Shown here piece by piece: positions 52,658 through 64,000 of a DNA stretch of 64,000 bases. The notes beneath the pieces are model-generated. The model did no database searches and had not been told where the DNA came from. It saw only the letters and a program-made list of their open reading frames with translations. Source of the stretch: Escarpia spicata (taxonomy: Eukaryota > Annelida > Polychaeta > Sabellida > Siboglinidae); assembly GCA_963995525.1 (NCBI GenBank), contig OZ023214.1, positions 31,741,518-31,805,517 of the forward strand. The letters run 5' to 3'. Position 1 is the stretch's first letter; every line of letters starts with the position of its first letter. The position numbers and the translations under genes are program-made.

Positions 52658-52892
52658 GGGATTATCTCAGAACGTCAATGGCCGATATAAGACATTTTTT
52701 GGGGGGAGGGGATTTCAAGGGCTGTTTCATCTAGCATCGGACATCACGTTTCAGAGTGGTACTCCTAATATATTGATGTCATATCATATATCAATGTTTA
52801 CAAACTTTCGTCTGAGGACGGGGTAAGGGGGCCTGAGGCCAGACGAAAGTAATTTCGCCTGATATTGGACATCAACATACTGAGATAATCCC
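52658..52892. mobile_element. MITE-like element with 13-bp perfect terminal inverted repeats
   Basis: GGGATTATCTCAG at 52658-52670 is matched by its reverse complement at 52880-52892. The inverted similarity continues inward imperfectly (GTCAATGGCCGATAT against the complement of ATATTGGACATCAAC). A further 11-bp hairpin, ACTTTCGTCTG, is formed at 52804-52850. It ends about 50 bp before the calpain exon. Confidence 0.7.
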
Positions 52893-52943
52893 GAAGTGAA
52901 AGACCTGTTGAATGACTGACTTGAGATACTTGTTTGCGTCCAG

Positions 52944-53045
52944 GAAACTGTTGGCTGCAGGCAGCCGTCGCATCGCTTGGTTCTATCGAGACACTTCTCC
53001 ACCAGGTGGTGCCACCAGACCAGGAGTTCCAGAAAGATTACGCAG
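52944..53045 (+). pseudogene. Orphan calpain active-site exon
   Basis: A 102-nt exon has a good acceptor (TTTGCGTCCAG) and donor (GCAG|GTATGA) and open phase-1 borders. It encodes (G)[12 protein letters not shown], then [18 protein letters not shown]. This matches the calpain protease-core segment around the catalytic cysteine (classically GDCWLLAA...VVP-DQSF--NYAG). The borders coincide with those I recall for calpain genes. The residue before the cysteine is N rather than D, which other calpains also tolerate. I found neither the preceding exon nor the next one (the IFHFQFW-type segment) between 52 and 64 kb. It is either a gene fragment or an exon of a gene with very long introns. Confidence 0.6.
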
Positions 53046-53966
53046 GTATGACACTTGTAGATTTGTAAAATAATCACTAGCAGTGGCCTTATAATTAGTA
53101 CTAGTTTTACTTTTTTCAGTCACCGTATATACTTTGTGATGTTTCAAATGCTCTTCAAAAGATCATTGTAGACTCATGTTGTCTTTGATTTTTCTTAACC
53201 AGATTGTTTCTTTGATACCTACTGTTCTCCTGTCCAACCCATGTCTACAAATTTGGTCCCCTACAGGTCTATTGTCTGATTCTGGTGCAAAATCTGTGGC
53301 GTGTTTAGGAAAGCATTGGAATAAAATGTTCTTAAAAGAAACCTATTGCACCACTACGGATGGAACCACAGCAAATTAGTGGGTTATTAAAGTTGGTCCT
53401 CCCTCTCTAAGATCATATTCACTATTAAGGAATCAATTATTAACTAGCTTCCACCCACCTATGGAATAACAAACCAACCATTTTTATTGGTGCCGTCTTA
53501 TAAACTGATCATCACTCAATTCTGCCAGGTATAGTAGGAGAGGAGTTGTGTTTGGTGTTGTGTTTTCTGAAATACATCACCGATTGGTAGATCAGAGGCC
53601 AGTGGTCTGAGGAAGCCAGTGAACACAGAAAGAGGCCAGTGGACCTCGGAGATGCACTTACAAAGATCCAAAGTTAGCATATGAATAGTTGTTTAACAGA
53701 GTCATTGTTGCTATTTTATATTTCTATCCCATTACGAGAGCAGACTAAATATGATACACAGAAAGGCTCCATTTAGAATACTGCATGCAAGCAGTGTCAA
53801 AAGAACAGCATAGACAGTGTGGAAAAAATGAGCAACTGATTTAACTAAGGGGTTGTCTTAGAAATTTTGATGCGTTTTATTGGTTAAAATGTGCTTGAAC
53901 AATAGGTGGCACCACTGGACAAACGTATTTTTGCGAAACTTGTTGACAACTATACTGCCACTTATT

Positions 53967-54290
53967 GAAACTTGATGGAGCCCAGTGGCTAGAGCATCAA
54001 ACTCTCATTTGAGAGAACCCAGGTTTGAATCCTGTCCTGCCTTCTCAAACCTTGGACAAGTCCATTCAATCTGCGTTGCTCCAGTTCACTCAGTTGAATG
54101 AATGAGTACCTGGCAATATACAGTGGTGGATATTTGTGCACAAATAGTATTTGTGCATTAATAGCAGCATGGCTGAATGATTCCCAGAGAAGTCAAGATG
54201 GTGTTTGATTGAATAGGTCTGGAGTGAAGTGTAACATATGCTTTGAGCAGTTCTAATGACTGGCTACTGCACTATATAAGAACTTTGTCT
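53967..54290 (+). mobile_element. tRNA-derived SINE copy 4
   Basis: Plus-strand copy. The head has GGAGCCCAGTGGCTAGAGCA and a B-box GGTTTGAATCC, as in a pol III promoter. The central TTCACTCAGTTGAATGAATG block follows. The tail has TTTGAGCAGTTCTAATGACT and ends at GCACTATATAAGAAC. Confidence 0.85.
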
Positions 54291-54473
54291 TTATCAGCAT
54301 TGCTGTATGTTGTGAAGCAATAGAGTTCAGAGAGAGGTGACAAGCTATCAACAGAGACAACCTTCCCATGAACTTCTTGGACCTTGGACGTGCGTGTATA
54401 TAGGGGAATGTATTTATTACCAGCTACGACTGTCGCGCTTTCATTTATATTTATCCGGGCGTTATGTATGTTT

Positions 54474-54500
54474 ATATATATATATATATATATATACAGC

Positions 54501-54575
<75 letters not shown>

Positions 54576-54590
54576 CTATCTATATACATA
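54474..54590. repeat. (TA)n microsatellite with ACATATAT interruptions
   Basis: About 110 bp of alternating TA interrupted by TACAGCTGTA and repeated TACATA steps. The Tyr/Ile-rich open frames over it are artefacts. Confidence 0.95.
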
Positions 54591-54816
54591 AATTATAAAA
54601 TGTTTGCTTCCCACAGACATCAACAATTTCTGTCGTAAAACAGTTTCCTCTCCACGCACACGTCATTCTTATGCTTGGTCACAAATCTGAAACAGCAAAT
54701 TATAACGATGCACTCTAACTACAAGGCTCGTATTACAACAACAAAGAAACATATTTAGCCACTGGATATTATTTATTACTACGTGATCTACTTGTGCCAA
54801 ATATTATGCCTTACAT

Positions 54817-56253
54817 ATGCACGTAAACATCACCCGGATAAAATTTAACGCCCGGATAAATGTAAGCGCGACACCGTGGCTAAGCACTGGAGAAAAAGAC
54901 GATAACTCTATAAAAGACCTGACGCCCGCCGAATACAAGTTTGTACATCTTCCTCGGAAAAATCGCCACGGCGGTGATATCGGCCTTGTTTACAAATCGA
55001 GTTTCAAGGTGGTTGTTAACCGACGTGATCGTATAAAATCTTTCGAGTTCATAGATGTTTATGTTTCATCATCGGGAAACTCCATGAAACTTGTAATCAT
55101 TTACCGTCCACCTCCGTCAAAAAAGAATAAACATTCGTACGATGACTTTCTCTGAATTTGTAGTTTCGTTGAACATTACTCCCTGATGACCTCTCGTTTT
55201 GCGATTGTCGGTGATTTCAACATCCACTGGGACGAGCCATCTGACAACAGTGTGAAACGTTTCGCCGACCTGCTTGAGTCACTCAACATCATTCAACATG
55301 TTCAAGTTTCAACACACATCGACTGTCACACCATTGATCTGATCTTCACTCTATCCGGAAATCACGACATAACTTCAACAAAAACATCGTTGCTGCTGTC
55401 TAATCACCTGTGGGTGGAATGTGTCGTCGATATGGAGAAACCGGTCATTCTGCGGAAACCGATCACATACCGAAAGTACAAAACATTGCTTATGAAGGCA
55501 AATCTCGACCAGGACAATATGGACAGTTATAGACCGATATCAATCCTGCCCTTTGTGTCAAAGCTATTCGAAAGGTATGTTGCACGCTGTCTGGTCGACC
55601 ACTTGACTGATAACAATATTCTTAAACGTTACCAATCAGCCTACAAATCGCATCACTCCACGGATACTGCGCTAGTTCTGGTACATAATGACATCCTCGA
55701 GGCGCTAGACCGGCGGTATGGAGTCATCCTGATTCTACTTGACATGTCGGCCGCCTTCGACAAAGTTGACCATGAAATTCTGCTCAGCCGATTAGAACAA
55801 CGCTTCGGAATGGCTGATTCCGTGCTGGCATGGATGCGATCATATCTAACCGACTGGTCGCAGTCAGTAAATATACCATATATATGCTGCTCGGCTGGTG
55901 GTCCGCTGCCACAGATGGGACCACATCATACCGGTACTCAAGAAACTGCACTGGCTTCCTGTAAAGCAACGCATTCATTACGCAATTCTGCTACTGACGT
56001 TTCGTGCTCTACGCACAGACTGGTACCAGCTTACGTCATCGACCTACTCCACGAACAAAGAGCTACTCGAGTGTTACGTTCAACTACAAACAATGACTTG
56101 TACGTGCCACTATCTCGCAGCCGAAACGGCGTCAGAACTTTCTCGGTATCTGCTCCATGACTATGGAATTCACTTCCAAGCGAGATGAAGGCGACCTGTT
56201 GCTTTGTGACTTTCAAAAGACTTTCGAAAACCCATCTTTTCCGGGTTCCTTAA
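54817..56253 (+). pseudogene. CR1/L2-like non-LTR retrotransposon with internal deletions
   Basis: An endonuclease part (HGGDIGLVYK, VIIYRPPP) is broken by one in-frame TGA at 55153-55155. It resumes with FAIVGDFNIHWD and TIDLIFTLSGNH. The frame then jumps from YRKYKTL directly to NMDSYRPISILPFVSKLFER of the reverse transcriptase, so the endonuclease-RT linker and first RT motifs are deleted in frame. After LLDMSAAFDKVDHEILLSRL the catalytic YADD region is also missing. The sequence resumes at HIIPVLKKLHWLPVKQRIHY, with frame changes, and ends RLWNSLPSEMK...HLFRVP-stop at 56251-56253. Non-functional. Confidence 0.88.
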
Positions 56254-56933
56254 GCAACATAGGCGGCACCAGTCAGTTTATTTGTTTATATTATTCGTTT
56301 TCTTGTACATGTTTTTAAACTAATTTTTTAAAATTTTTACTGATTTATTATCAATATACCTTTAATTGTAACGATCATGTTTAGCGGTAACTTATTCTTT
56401 TTAATTTGTGTATATATTGTCATTTATTTTAACTAATTTAATATTATTAATTTTATGTAACTTATTAAAGTTCTGCATTTATAATTATATAAAACAAACC
56501 TTCTAATACACAAAAAGCTTGTATGAAAGCTATGTTCAGGGGGTTTTCGTTTCATGTCCAAATTATCGGAGTTTTCTATGTATGATGACATCTGAGATTT
56601 TTGGTATATTCAGCAATAATCAAATTTAATATTTATTGAATGTTGGTTGAAACATATTATAGAGCAAATAAATCAAACAATTCACGGTGGTGGTAATTGT
56701 ATGTAATGGCATAAAAAACGTGTTTGGAAAAGAGTAAATATGAAGTTGTAAACTTACAAATAATAATGTTCGTGGGCATATAATCCGCTCGTGTTTTGGG
56801 CTGCAAGTATAATATATTATGTAACCCTGGCGGAATTGTCTCGTGCAAGCGGTTGCATAGGCTATTGTTATGTCAGTCGCCAGACGCGGGTAGGGTAGTT
56901 GGAGCCACACCCAATCGCAGTTTGCTAGGGATC

Positions 56934-57004
56934 ATGGACGTGTCCACAAAGATATACGTACAGTTCTTTGGCTCCGTATTATGGGTATCAATATACACGG
57001 CCTG
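56934..57004 (+). CDS. Candidate first coding exon of an unrecognised small membrane/secreted protein
   Basis: ATG at 56934 opens MDVSTKIYVQFFGSVLWVSI YTA and stops at a consensus donor, CCTG|GTGAGT. The peptide has a hydrophobic core of about 16 residues after a short polar start, like a signal peptide or anchor. Upstream DNA (56870-56930) is less AT-rich and CpG-bearing, as at a promoter. A phase-compatible terminal exon exists at 63679-63748, but the real gene may contain other exons or extend beyond the window. I do not recognise the protein. Confidence 0.3.
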
Positions 57005-57526
57005 GTGAGTTATTTGGTTTTCATTTTTATATGTTATATATAATAGTGATATTATTAGAATAATGCATAACTTAAATTGTTTCTTATTGCCCCATTACCC
57101 GTCACTTCGGGCATGCCAGCTATAGTATGACTAATGTAGCAGTGTTGTGTTGTATAAATTGTGTTTACAGACGACTTACATATCTAGTAGGCATATTAAC
57201 TAATTATTGTGATATATAGGTATATCGTATGCATACGTTTGATTTTAGATAATGCGATAGTTACTCCTTAAAAGAAGTACTTAGCTAAAACAAGATTCTC
57301 CGACTCTTTGTCTGTTCAAGTTCAGACAAGTATCTATAGGGTGACGGATTATTACATGCGGTTGAATTAACACGTCAAATATTAGAACAGCCGACGCAAC
57401 TGAGTAATGTAGCATTGGCTGCTTGACTACAGTGTTGCGATGTTATGGTCGCAACTAGCATATATAGGCCTTTATATGTCTGTTTTTCTCCCCGTCTCCC
57501 CTTTTCCAACTCTCCCCCTCTCCCTG

Positions 57527-57528
<2 letters not shown>

Positions 57529-57606
<78 letters not shown>
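57529..57606. repeat. (TC)n microsatellite
   Basis: Nearly 40 TC dinucleotides, then CCCTCCC-interrupted CT sequence to about 57650. Confidence 0.95.
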
Positions 57607-57610
<4 letters not shown>

Positions 57611-57699
57611 CCTCTCTCTCTCCCCCCTCTCTCTCTGTCTGTCTGAACTTTTTAGGCATCACGTGGGAGCCGAACAATGGTTCTTTCTTAGTCACTTGC

Positions 57700-59090
57700 C
57701 GAGAGGATTTAACTTGGCTTTAATTTGTGACTGAGAAACGTGAAACGACCAATAGGAATACAGTGGTTAAACTATAGATGACACAACGGGTATCAGTACA
57801 ACACCGACATAACTGGTGGATGGTTGACTTGCGTTGGTCCAGCTGACATTCTATGTATGTAGCAAATAATATTCGCTTGACGCTCCATATGGTGCTTCGT
57901 GTAACATGTGATTTCAACTGTGGAACAGGCTATAGGACATGAAAACAAATTCCGGAAAAGAGAGCATGAAGGAGTAGTCATTTCCAGATGGCTGCAACAG
58001 CGCCACCCGAAGGAAGGTAGGGACTTTGGATGTTTAGAACGGCAAATAGTTGTAGACTGTTGTTTATATTGCTTTTGGGTACAACAAGAAAATTAATTAT
58101 TGTTGACTTGTCTATTCCTGGCGGCAGGCATGCGCGTGCAAGAAAAGACTATGGTTATTGTCTTTAAACTTTACTGTTTTATTGTATGGTAATGTAGACA
58201 CATATATAGACAGACATGTACATACGCACTGGTGTGATGTGGCGCATCTTGACAATTACAATGCAAATACGCACACTCTTGTGCTTGGCAAATTATAGTT
58301 AGATTATTTGGCTGTGACCAAAGTACTAGAAACAAATGTATCGTCACTTAAAGGACACAATATCAATGTACTAGTTAACACATTTATAATGCAACGCACC
58401 ACGGCGGAGTAAACATAGGTTCTGACATCATCTCTCCTCGTTTCAATTCACCATTAATACCGCACTGTGTATTGTACTTGAACCGTTGTTGGTATAATAC
58501 ATAGACAATAAATATGATTTGACTTTTGGAAGTTTCCCCACTGTGTGCGGCCATATTGGATTCGCCCCCTATCGTCGTCAACCCAAACTGTCCATGACAT
58601 CAGACTACATATAATAGATTACTAATATTATTTATGCCGCATATACATACGTTTACTGCATCACATCATGTAACATAACATATGAGCAAAGTTGTAATAC
58701 CATTCTAATGAATAAATAACTTCACTAGGTGTAGATATGCAAGATTAATTAATATTGAAGTTCATACACCACAATTTCGCCTGACTGTGTTTGGCTGGTT
58801 ATAAAAGCAGGTAAATTGTCTATGTTAATTGCAGCTTGACGTGCTCAATATATAGGGTTATATCACGTGGCATGGATGACCACACCGGTTATGGGAACGC
58901 CGGGAAGGCTTGGGGGCCGATTTAACCCTCCCCTGCAGGGCACTGCCACACGGTGTGGGTCAACTGTGAGATATCAGGATTGTGACACTACCCTCCAGGG
59001 TAGGGTTGTAAGGAGCTCCCGAATGATGTCCCGAGCCGATCATTGGTGCAGTTAGCTCTGTATCATAGGCAGTAACGGCTCAAGTGTCTC
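57700..59090. other. Gene-less stretch
   Basis: An open segment at 57927-58014, bounded by a weak acceptor (GGAACAG) and a donor (GAAG|GTAGGG), reads AIGHENKFRKREHEGVVISR WLQQRHPKE. Its phase does not fit the exon at 56934-57004 and I do not recognise it. A GC-rich patch at 58870-59060 may belong to the 3' end of the adjacent minus-strand retrotransposon. Confidence 0.35.
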
Positions 59091-59129
59091 CCACTTCCTG
59101 ATTCTCTCTTTTTGTCTTGCAAAAATGAA

Positions 59130-59990
59130 ATTCAATGTTGCAGGGTCATTGTTAAGACCTGAAAATAAAGTGAATAACATTTTAGAGGTTCTCACTTATC
59201 CTGTTCTAGCTTGAAGAGGCATTACTGCCTCTGCTTCTTACATGTCAGCTCTCGCTTTTGACATCTGCTCGGACTGTGCCTATGCGTCTGTGTCTGGCAC
59301 AATCCAAGATAGGAGTGGAGCAGTGTATTCAGTTTTCATAGGGTGGTTTTGCTATAACTTAACTATTTTTGCGTCAAACGACTGAACCATTGAAGCGTTG
59401 TTATCCCTCTATGTAACAAAATTGGATGAGACTGCTGTATCATATTTCCCTGTTAGTATCTTATACACTTCAATCATGTCTCCTCTGAGGCGACGTTATG
59501 GTAGAGTTAGACATTTCAGTCTCTGTAAACGTTCTTTGTATTCAAGGTCTTTGAAACTAGGAATTAATTTGCTTGCTCTGTACTGAACATTTTAAAGAAT
59601 TGTAATATGTTTCATTAAGAAAGGACTCCATATCTGATCAGCGTATTCAAGGTGTGAATGTTTCATTATCCCCATCATCAAATTGGCTTTATTAATTTTT
59701 CTGACATACATGCGTAAAAATTAAGCAATGAATGGAAAGTGACCCCAATGTCTTTCACCTTGTCCGTACTTGTAAGTGTTGTCTGGTCGCTTCCCAGTGA
59801 ATAGCCTTGATTCCTTGTGGATGAAGATCCAAATCTCATATGGTTACATTTATCTGGGTGGAATTACAAAAGTGATGTATATGTCCAGCGTTCGGCAGAA
59901 ATATGATCTTTTTGCAGTTTTGCGCAGTCTTCTGAAGGAATTGAAGAGCTTCATATCATCCGCAAACGTGAAAATATGATAGCTCGTTAT
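59130..59990 (-). pseudogene. Non-LTR retrotransposon remnant, minus strand
   Basis: On the minus strand the RT catalytic motif FADDMKLF appears at 59943-59966. It is followed by degraded sequence with stops, then YVRKINKANLMMGIMKHS, HLEYADQIWSPF, then ASKLIPSFKDLEYKERLQRL and RRLRGDMIEVYKILTGKYDT at about 59440-59580. Several frame breaks and stops are present. Its 5' side is cut off at the TCTG microsatellite, which begins right beside the FADD motif. Confidence 0.85.
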
Positions 59991-59994
59991 AACA

Positions 59995-61080
<1,086 letters not shown>

Positions 61081-61764
61081 GAAAAAGTGGATTTATAGGT
61101 TTGTTCAGATAGTTTCGTAACAAGTATATATTGTATTATTTTTCTGTCAATTGATACAAACATACGATATTATCTCTTTTGTGAAACATTAACACTCATT
61201 TATTAAATTTTACATATGTGTATGTACCATATGACTCTTCCTAACAATGTAAACAATACATTTGTGACCGAATGCTGTTAAAGTATTGCGTTGTAAATGC
61301 AGACATACTATGATATTTGTTTGTTTAAAAACTGTTGAACTGTGTTGTTTATAGCAATAGTGTTTCAGTGTTGTGTGTGGCGGGTTCGATTGCTGCTAGT
61401 GTTTAATATCCAAACACTACTGGTTGTGCACACACACTTATTCCACTCAAAAACTTCAGCCATTTACAATAACTCCACCTAAGCTAAGTTAATTCCACTT
61501 AAACAAATATTGGAAATAGCTCAGCAAATTAGCATTAGGAGGAAAGGAGTAAACTTGCATGCTTTCTACAGAAAGACATCAGTAGGCGACCACATGCTAA
61601 TGTTCGACAACTACAACTGTACTCTGGTATGAGAGGCTATACTGCTGATACATACATCTTCTGGGGGTGTTTGCCAAGGATGGGTGCAGTACTTGGATGT
61701 GCATTGCTGTAATGCAATAGTCAATGTTTCAAGTTTTAAATGTAGTTGTTTGCAAAACTTTGGA

Positions 61765-63430
61765 TAATACAGAGTATGCATCACTTGAACTAATAGATAG
61801 AATAATTACACAAATTGATACAAATTATGTTCCTTTCAGTATTTTTCTTGACCTCTCTAAGGCCTTCGACACAACTGATCACTTGATACTATTAACTAAA
61901 CTAAGATATTATGGATTACAGGGTCCTACCCTGAATCTATTTAATAGCTACTTAAGCAATAGAAGACAATACACCGACTTTCAAAATGAAAGTTCTGATG
62001 TCCTACTTATCACAATTGGTGTACCACAAGGATCTATTCTTGGTCCCCTATTATTCATAATATACATTAATGATTTTCCTAAAGCTAGCAAAATGTTTAA
62101 CTTTATTATGTATGGCGACGATACCACCTTATTTAGCACCACCAATTATTTTCAAGGTAACTCCCCAAATAGAAATATTGAATCGGCAATAAATGATGAA
62201 CTCCTTAAAATAATTGAATGGTTAAACATTAACAAATTATCAATAAACAGAAACAAACCCAAATATAAAATTTTTCACATGCAAAATAAAGCTGTCGATA
62301 ACTTTACGCTCAATATAAATGGTACAAACATTGAAAGAGTAGATGAATTTAATTTTTTAGGACTTATTTTAGATACAAATTTAAATAGGAATAAACACAT
62401 TGAAAAAGTATCAAACAAGTGTTTCAAAACAGTCGGCATCTTAAACAGACTAAAATATGTCTTTCCTCTAGAAATTTTAATTATCTTATATAATACTTTA
62501 TTTTTATCACATATCAACTATTGTATTATGGTGTGGGGATACCAAGGTAGTCGAATGTTGAAAATACAAAAGAAAGCCATGAGAATTTTATCTATAAGTA
62601 AGTATAATTCACACTCTGAGCCACTTTTAAAAAAAATTGAATATCTTAAAAATTGATGACATGTTAAAATTACATGAACTTAAGTTTTATTATAAATATG
62701 TACATCATGACCTACCTGCTTATCTATTAAATTGGAAAATAATTACAAATGCTTACGTACAAAATTACAACACAAGGAAAAAACAGAGTTACACCCATTC
62801 AGAACAAAACATGAATTTGCCAAAAGATGTCTTAGATACAGTTTGCCACATGTCATTAACAATACCTCAAAGTTAGTCACAGAGAAGATTGGAACACATA
62901 GCTTCAGAAGTTTTGGTAATTATGCAAAAAACAATTTATTAGAAAAATATGTAGATACGTGTACAATATTAAACTGCTATACATGCTGTAAAAGTCATTA
63001 AAACTGTATTATTGCATGTGATATGTATGGATATGTATTTTATATATATAAATCAGCATATGGATATTGTATTTGTGCATATACACATACATATCAAGTA
63101 TATTGAAGTGTACTATTGACAACTAGTATTTGTTTATTTTAACATACCTTTATATTCCAAAACACGCATATATGTAATCAAGTAGTCTCGGTTTCTTTTC
63201 TTTTCCTGCACATTTACATTTGCACTTCCTTCGGTAAAATTGAGTTGAAACAAATTATTATTGTGGCTCCTATGAGAACGACTGTTATTGTCTTAATAGG
63301 AATCACAGACCCCATATAATTTGAAATTACACTGCATTTGTATATATATATATATGCCTGTTCATGTTGATATTATACACATATTGTAATTGGGGTCTAA
63401 ATAAAACTTTCTTGTTCTTCTTGTTGTTAA
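61765..63430 (+). pseudogene. CR1/Jockey-like non-LTR retrotransposon, 5'-truncated, frameshifted
   Basis: The first frame (to 62656) starts inside the reverse transcriptase at NTEYASLELIDRI and shows the RT motifs in order. These are FSIFLDLSKAFDTTDH, then GVPQGSILGPLLFIIYINDF, then MYGDDTTLF (62111-62122 = YGDD), then LSINRNKPKY and FLGLILD. Two frameshifts follow: near 62640 (into IDDMLKLHELKFYYKYVHHD LPAYL) and near 62780 (into RTKHEFAKRCLRYSLP, ending KSH-stop near 63001). AT-rich 3' UTR runs to AATAAAACTTTCTTGTTCTT at about 63400-63430. The catalytic box is YGDD rather than the usual YADD of this group. Confidence 0.88.
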
Positions 63431-63678
63431 TCAAATGGTTTTTGGTGAATCCTAGTTACAGATCATTAAGGGTTACGATGGAAGTAAAATGTTTACATGT
63501 TTAGTGGAGACTGTATACATGCCAGTGAAGATACACCTGGAAGTGAAATATTTGAGCATGAGAGACTGTTGATTATGTGTTGTTATATGAAAATTGGGTC
63601 TTTTATTGTAACAACTTGTTTGGTAAGTATTCTAACACTATGTCAACTTTTCTAATGGTTGACATTTGGTTGTTTCAG

Positions 63679-63748
63679 GTGTCAAAATACCAGTGATCAC
63701 AATGTCAACACATACATCGACGTGACACAGAAGCCACGTGTAGGATGA
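63679..63748 (+). CDS. Candidate terminal exon of an unrecognised gene
   Basis: After the acceptor TTTGGTTGTTTCAG the sequence stays open to a stop at 63746-63748, reading (W)CQNTSDHNVNTYIDVTQKPRVG. It is phase-compatible with the candidate exon at 56934-57004: the two join through a TGG codon to a 46-residue product. The intervening 6.7 kb is mostly retrotransposon and microsatellite. Possibly fortuitous; no family recognised. Confidence 0.25.
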
Positions 63749-64000
63749 CAACAACCAAGATAAAAGTCTTACAAAGCTGGGTTTCCTATCTATATTGATA
63801 CAAAATTAACTGATTTACATAGTACCATGTCTACACAAGGCATGGCATGGCATGTAAATAGAAAAGAAAGTATAATGCATTTTTTGATTTGATTTCTACA
63901 GGTGACAATATATCTTTAACCAATAGATACCACAGTCAAGCCATTTTAAAGATAATTAAATGATCATCAAAATAAACACAACTTGCTATTATAGAAAATA

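Noticed and set aside
57908..58096. Second exon of the 56.9-kb candidate gene
   Set aside because: Joining any visible acceptor here to the donor at 57004 gives an immediate stop in the required phase.

Overview
The window is nuclear DNA from an invertebrate animal. It has spliced genes with GT-AG introns, AT-rich and repeat-laden intergenic DNA, several families of non-LTR retrotransposon, a tRNA-derived SINE and animal-specific gene families. The repeats look most like those of molluscs or other lophotrochozoans. That placement is an inference from repeat style and domain similarity, not a database result.

Layout. From 1 to about 17.9 kb I find no convincing protein gene. The stretch is dominated by tandem arrays: three adjacent decayed satellites (2.28-6.09 kb), a GA tract and a 25-bp purine minisatellite (7.8-9.17 kb), a TG-rich compound repeat (10.1-11.4 kb), a SINE, and a 71-bp array (15.5-15.8 kb). 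From 17.95 to 25.64 kb lies a two-exon gene for a 2,225-residue protein with about 34 C2H2 zinc fingers, mostly in pairs, and CtBP-type PxDLS motifs. Its 3' UTR probably runs on to about 28.2 kb.

The middle of the window is a compact conserved cluster. KDM8/JMJD5 (minus strand, 29.58-30.83 kb) is a single uninterrupted reading frame. FAAP24 (plus strand, 33.23-38.88 kb, six exons) follows, with an RTE-like retrotransposon in its third intron and a minisatellite starting on its stop codon. DPM1 (minus strand, 39.69-51.93 kb, nine exons) encodes a complete 243-residue dolichol-phosphate mannose synthase. KDM8 and FAAP24 are divergent; FAAP24 and DPM1 are convergent. DPM1 introns hold two SINE copies, one split by a hAT-like insertion, a retrotransposon 3' end with a 27-bp coding minisatellite, and an element of about 1.5 kb with long structured inverted repeats.

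From 52 to 64 kb there is an orphan calpain active-site exon, a SINE, three degraded non-LTR retrotransposons (CR1/L2-like at 54.8-56.3 kb, one on the minus strand at about 59.1-60.0 kb, CR1/Jockey-like at 61.8-63.4 kb), a TCTG/CT microsatellite region duplicated with a 621-bp period, and a weak candidate for a small membrane or secreted protein gene. The three conserved genes have unrelated jobs (2-oxoglutarate oxygenase, Fanconi anaemia DNA repair, dolichol-linked mannose supply), so their proximity looks like shared position rather than a pathway. I saw no rRNA gene, functional tRNA gene, CRISPR array or dedicated defence system.
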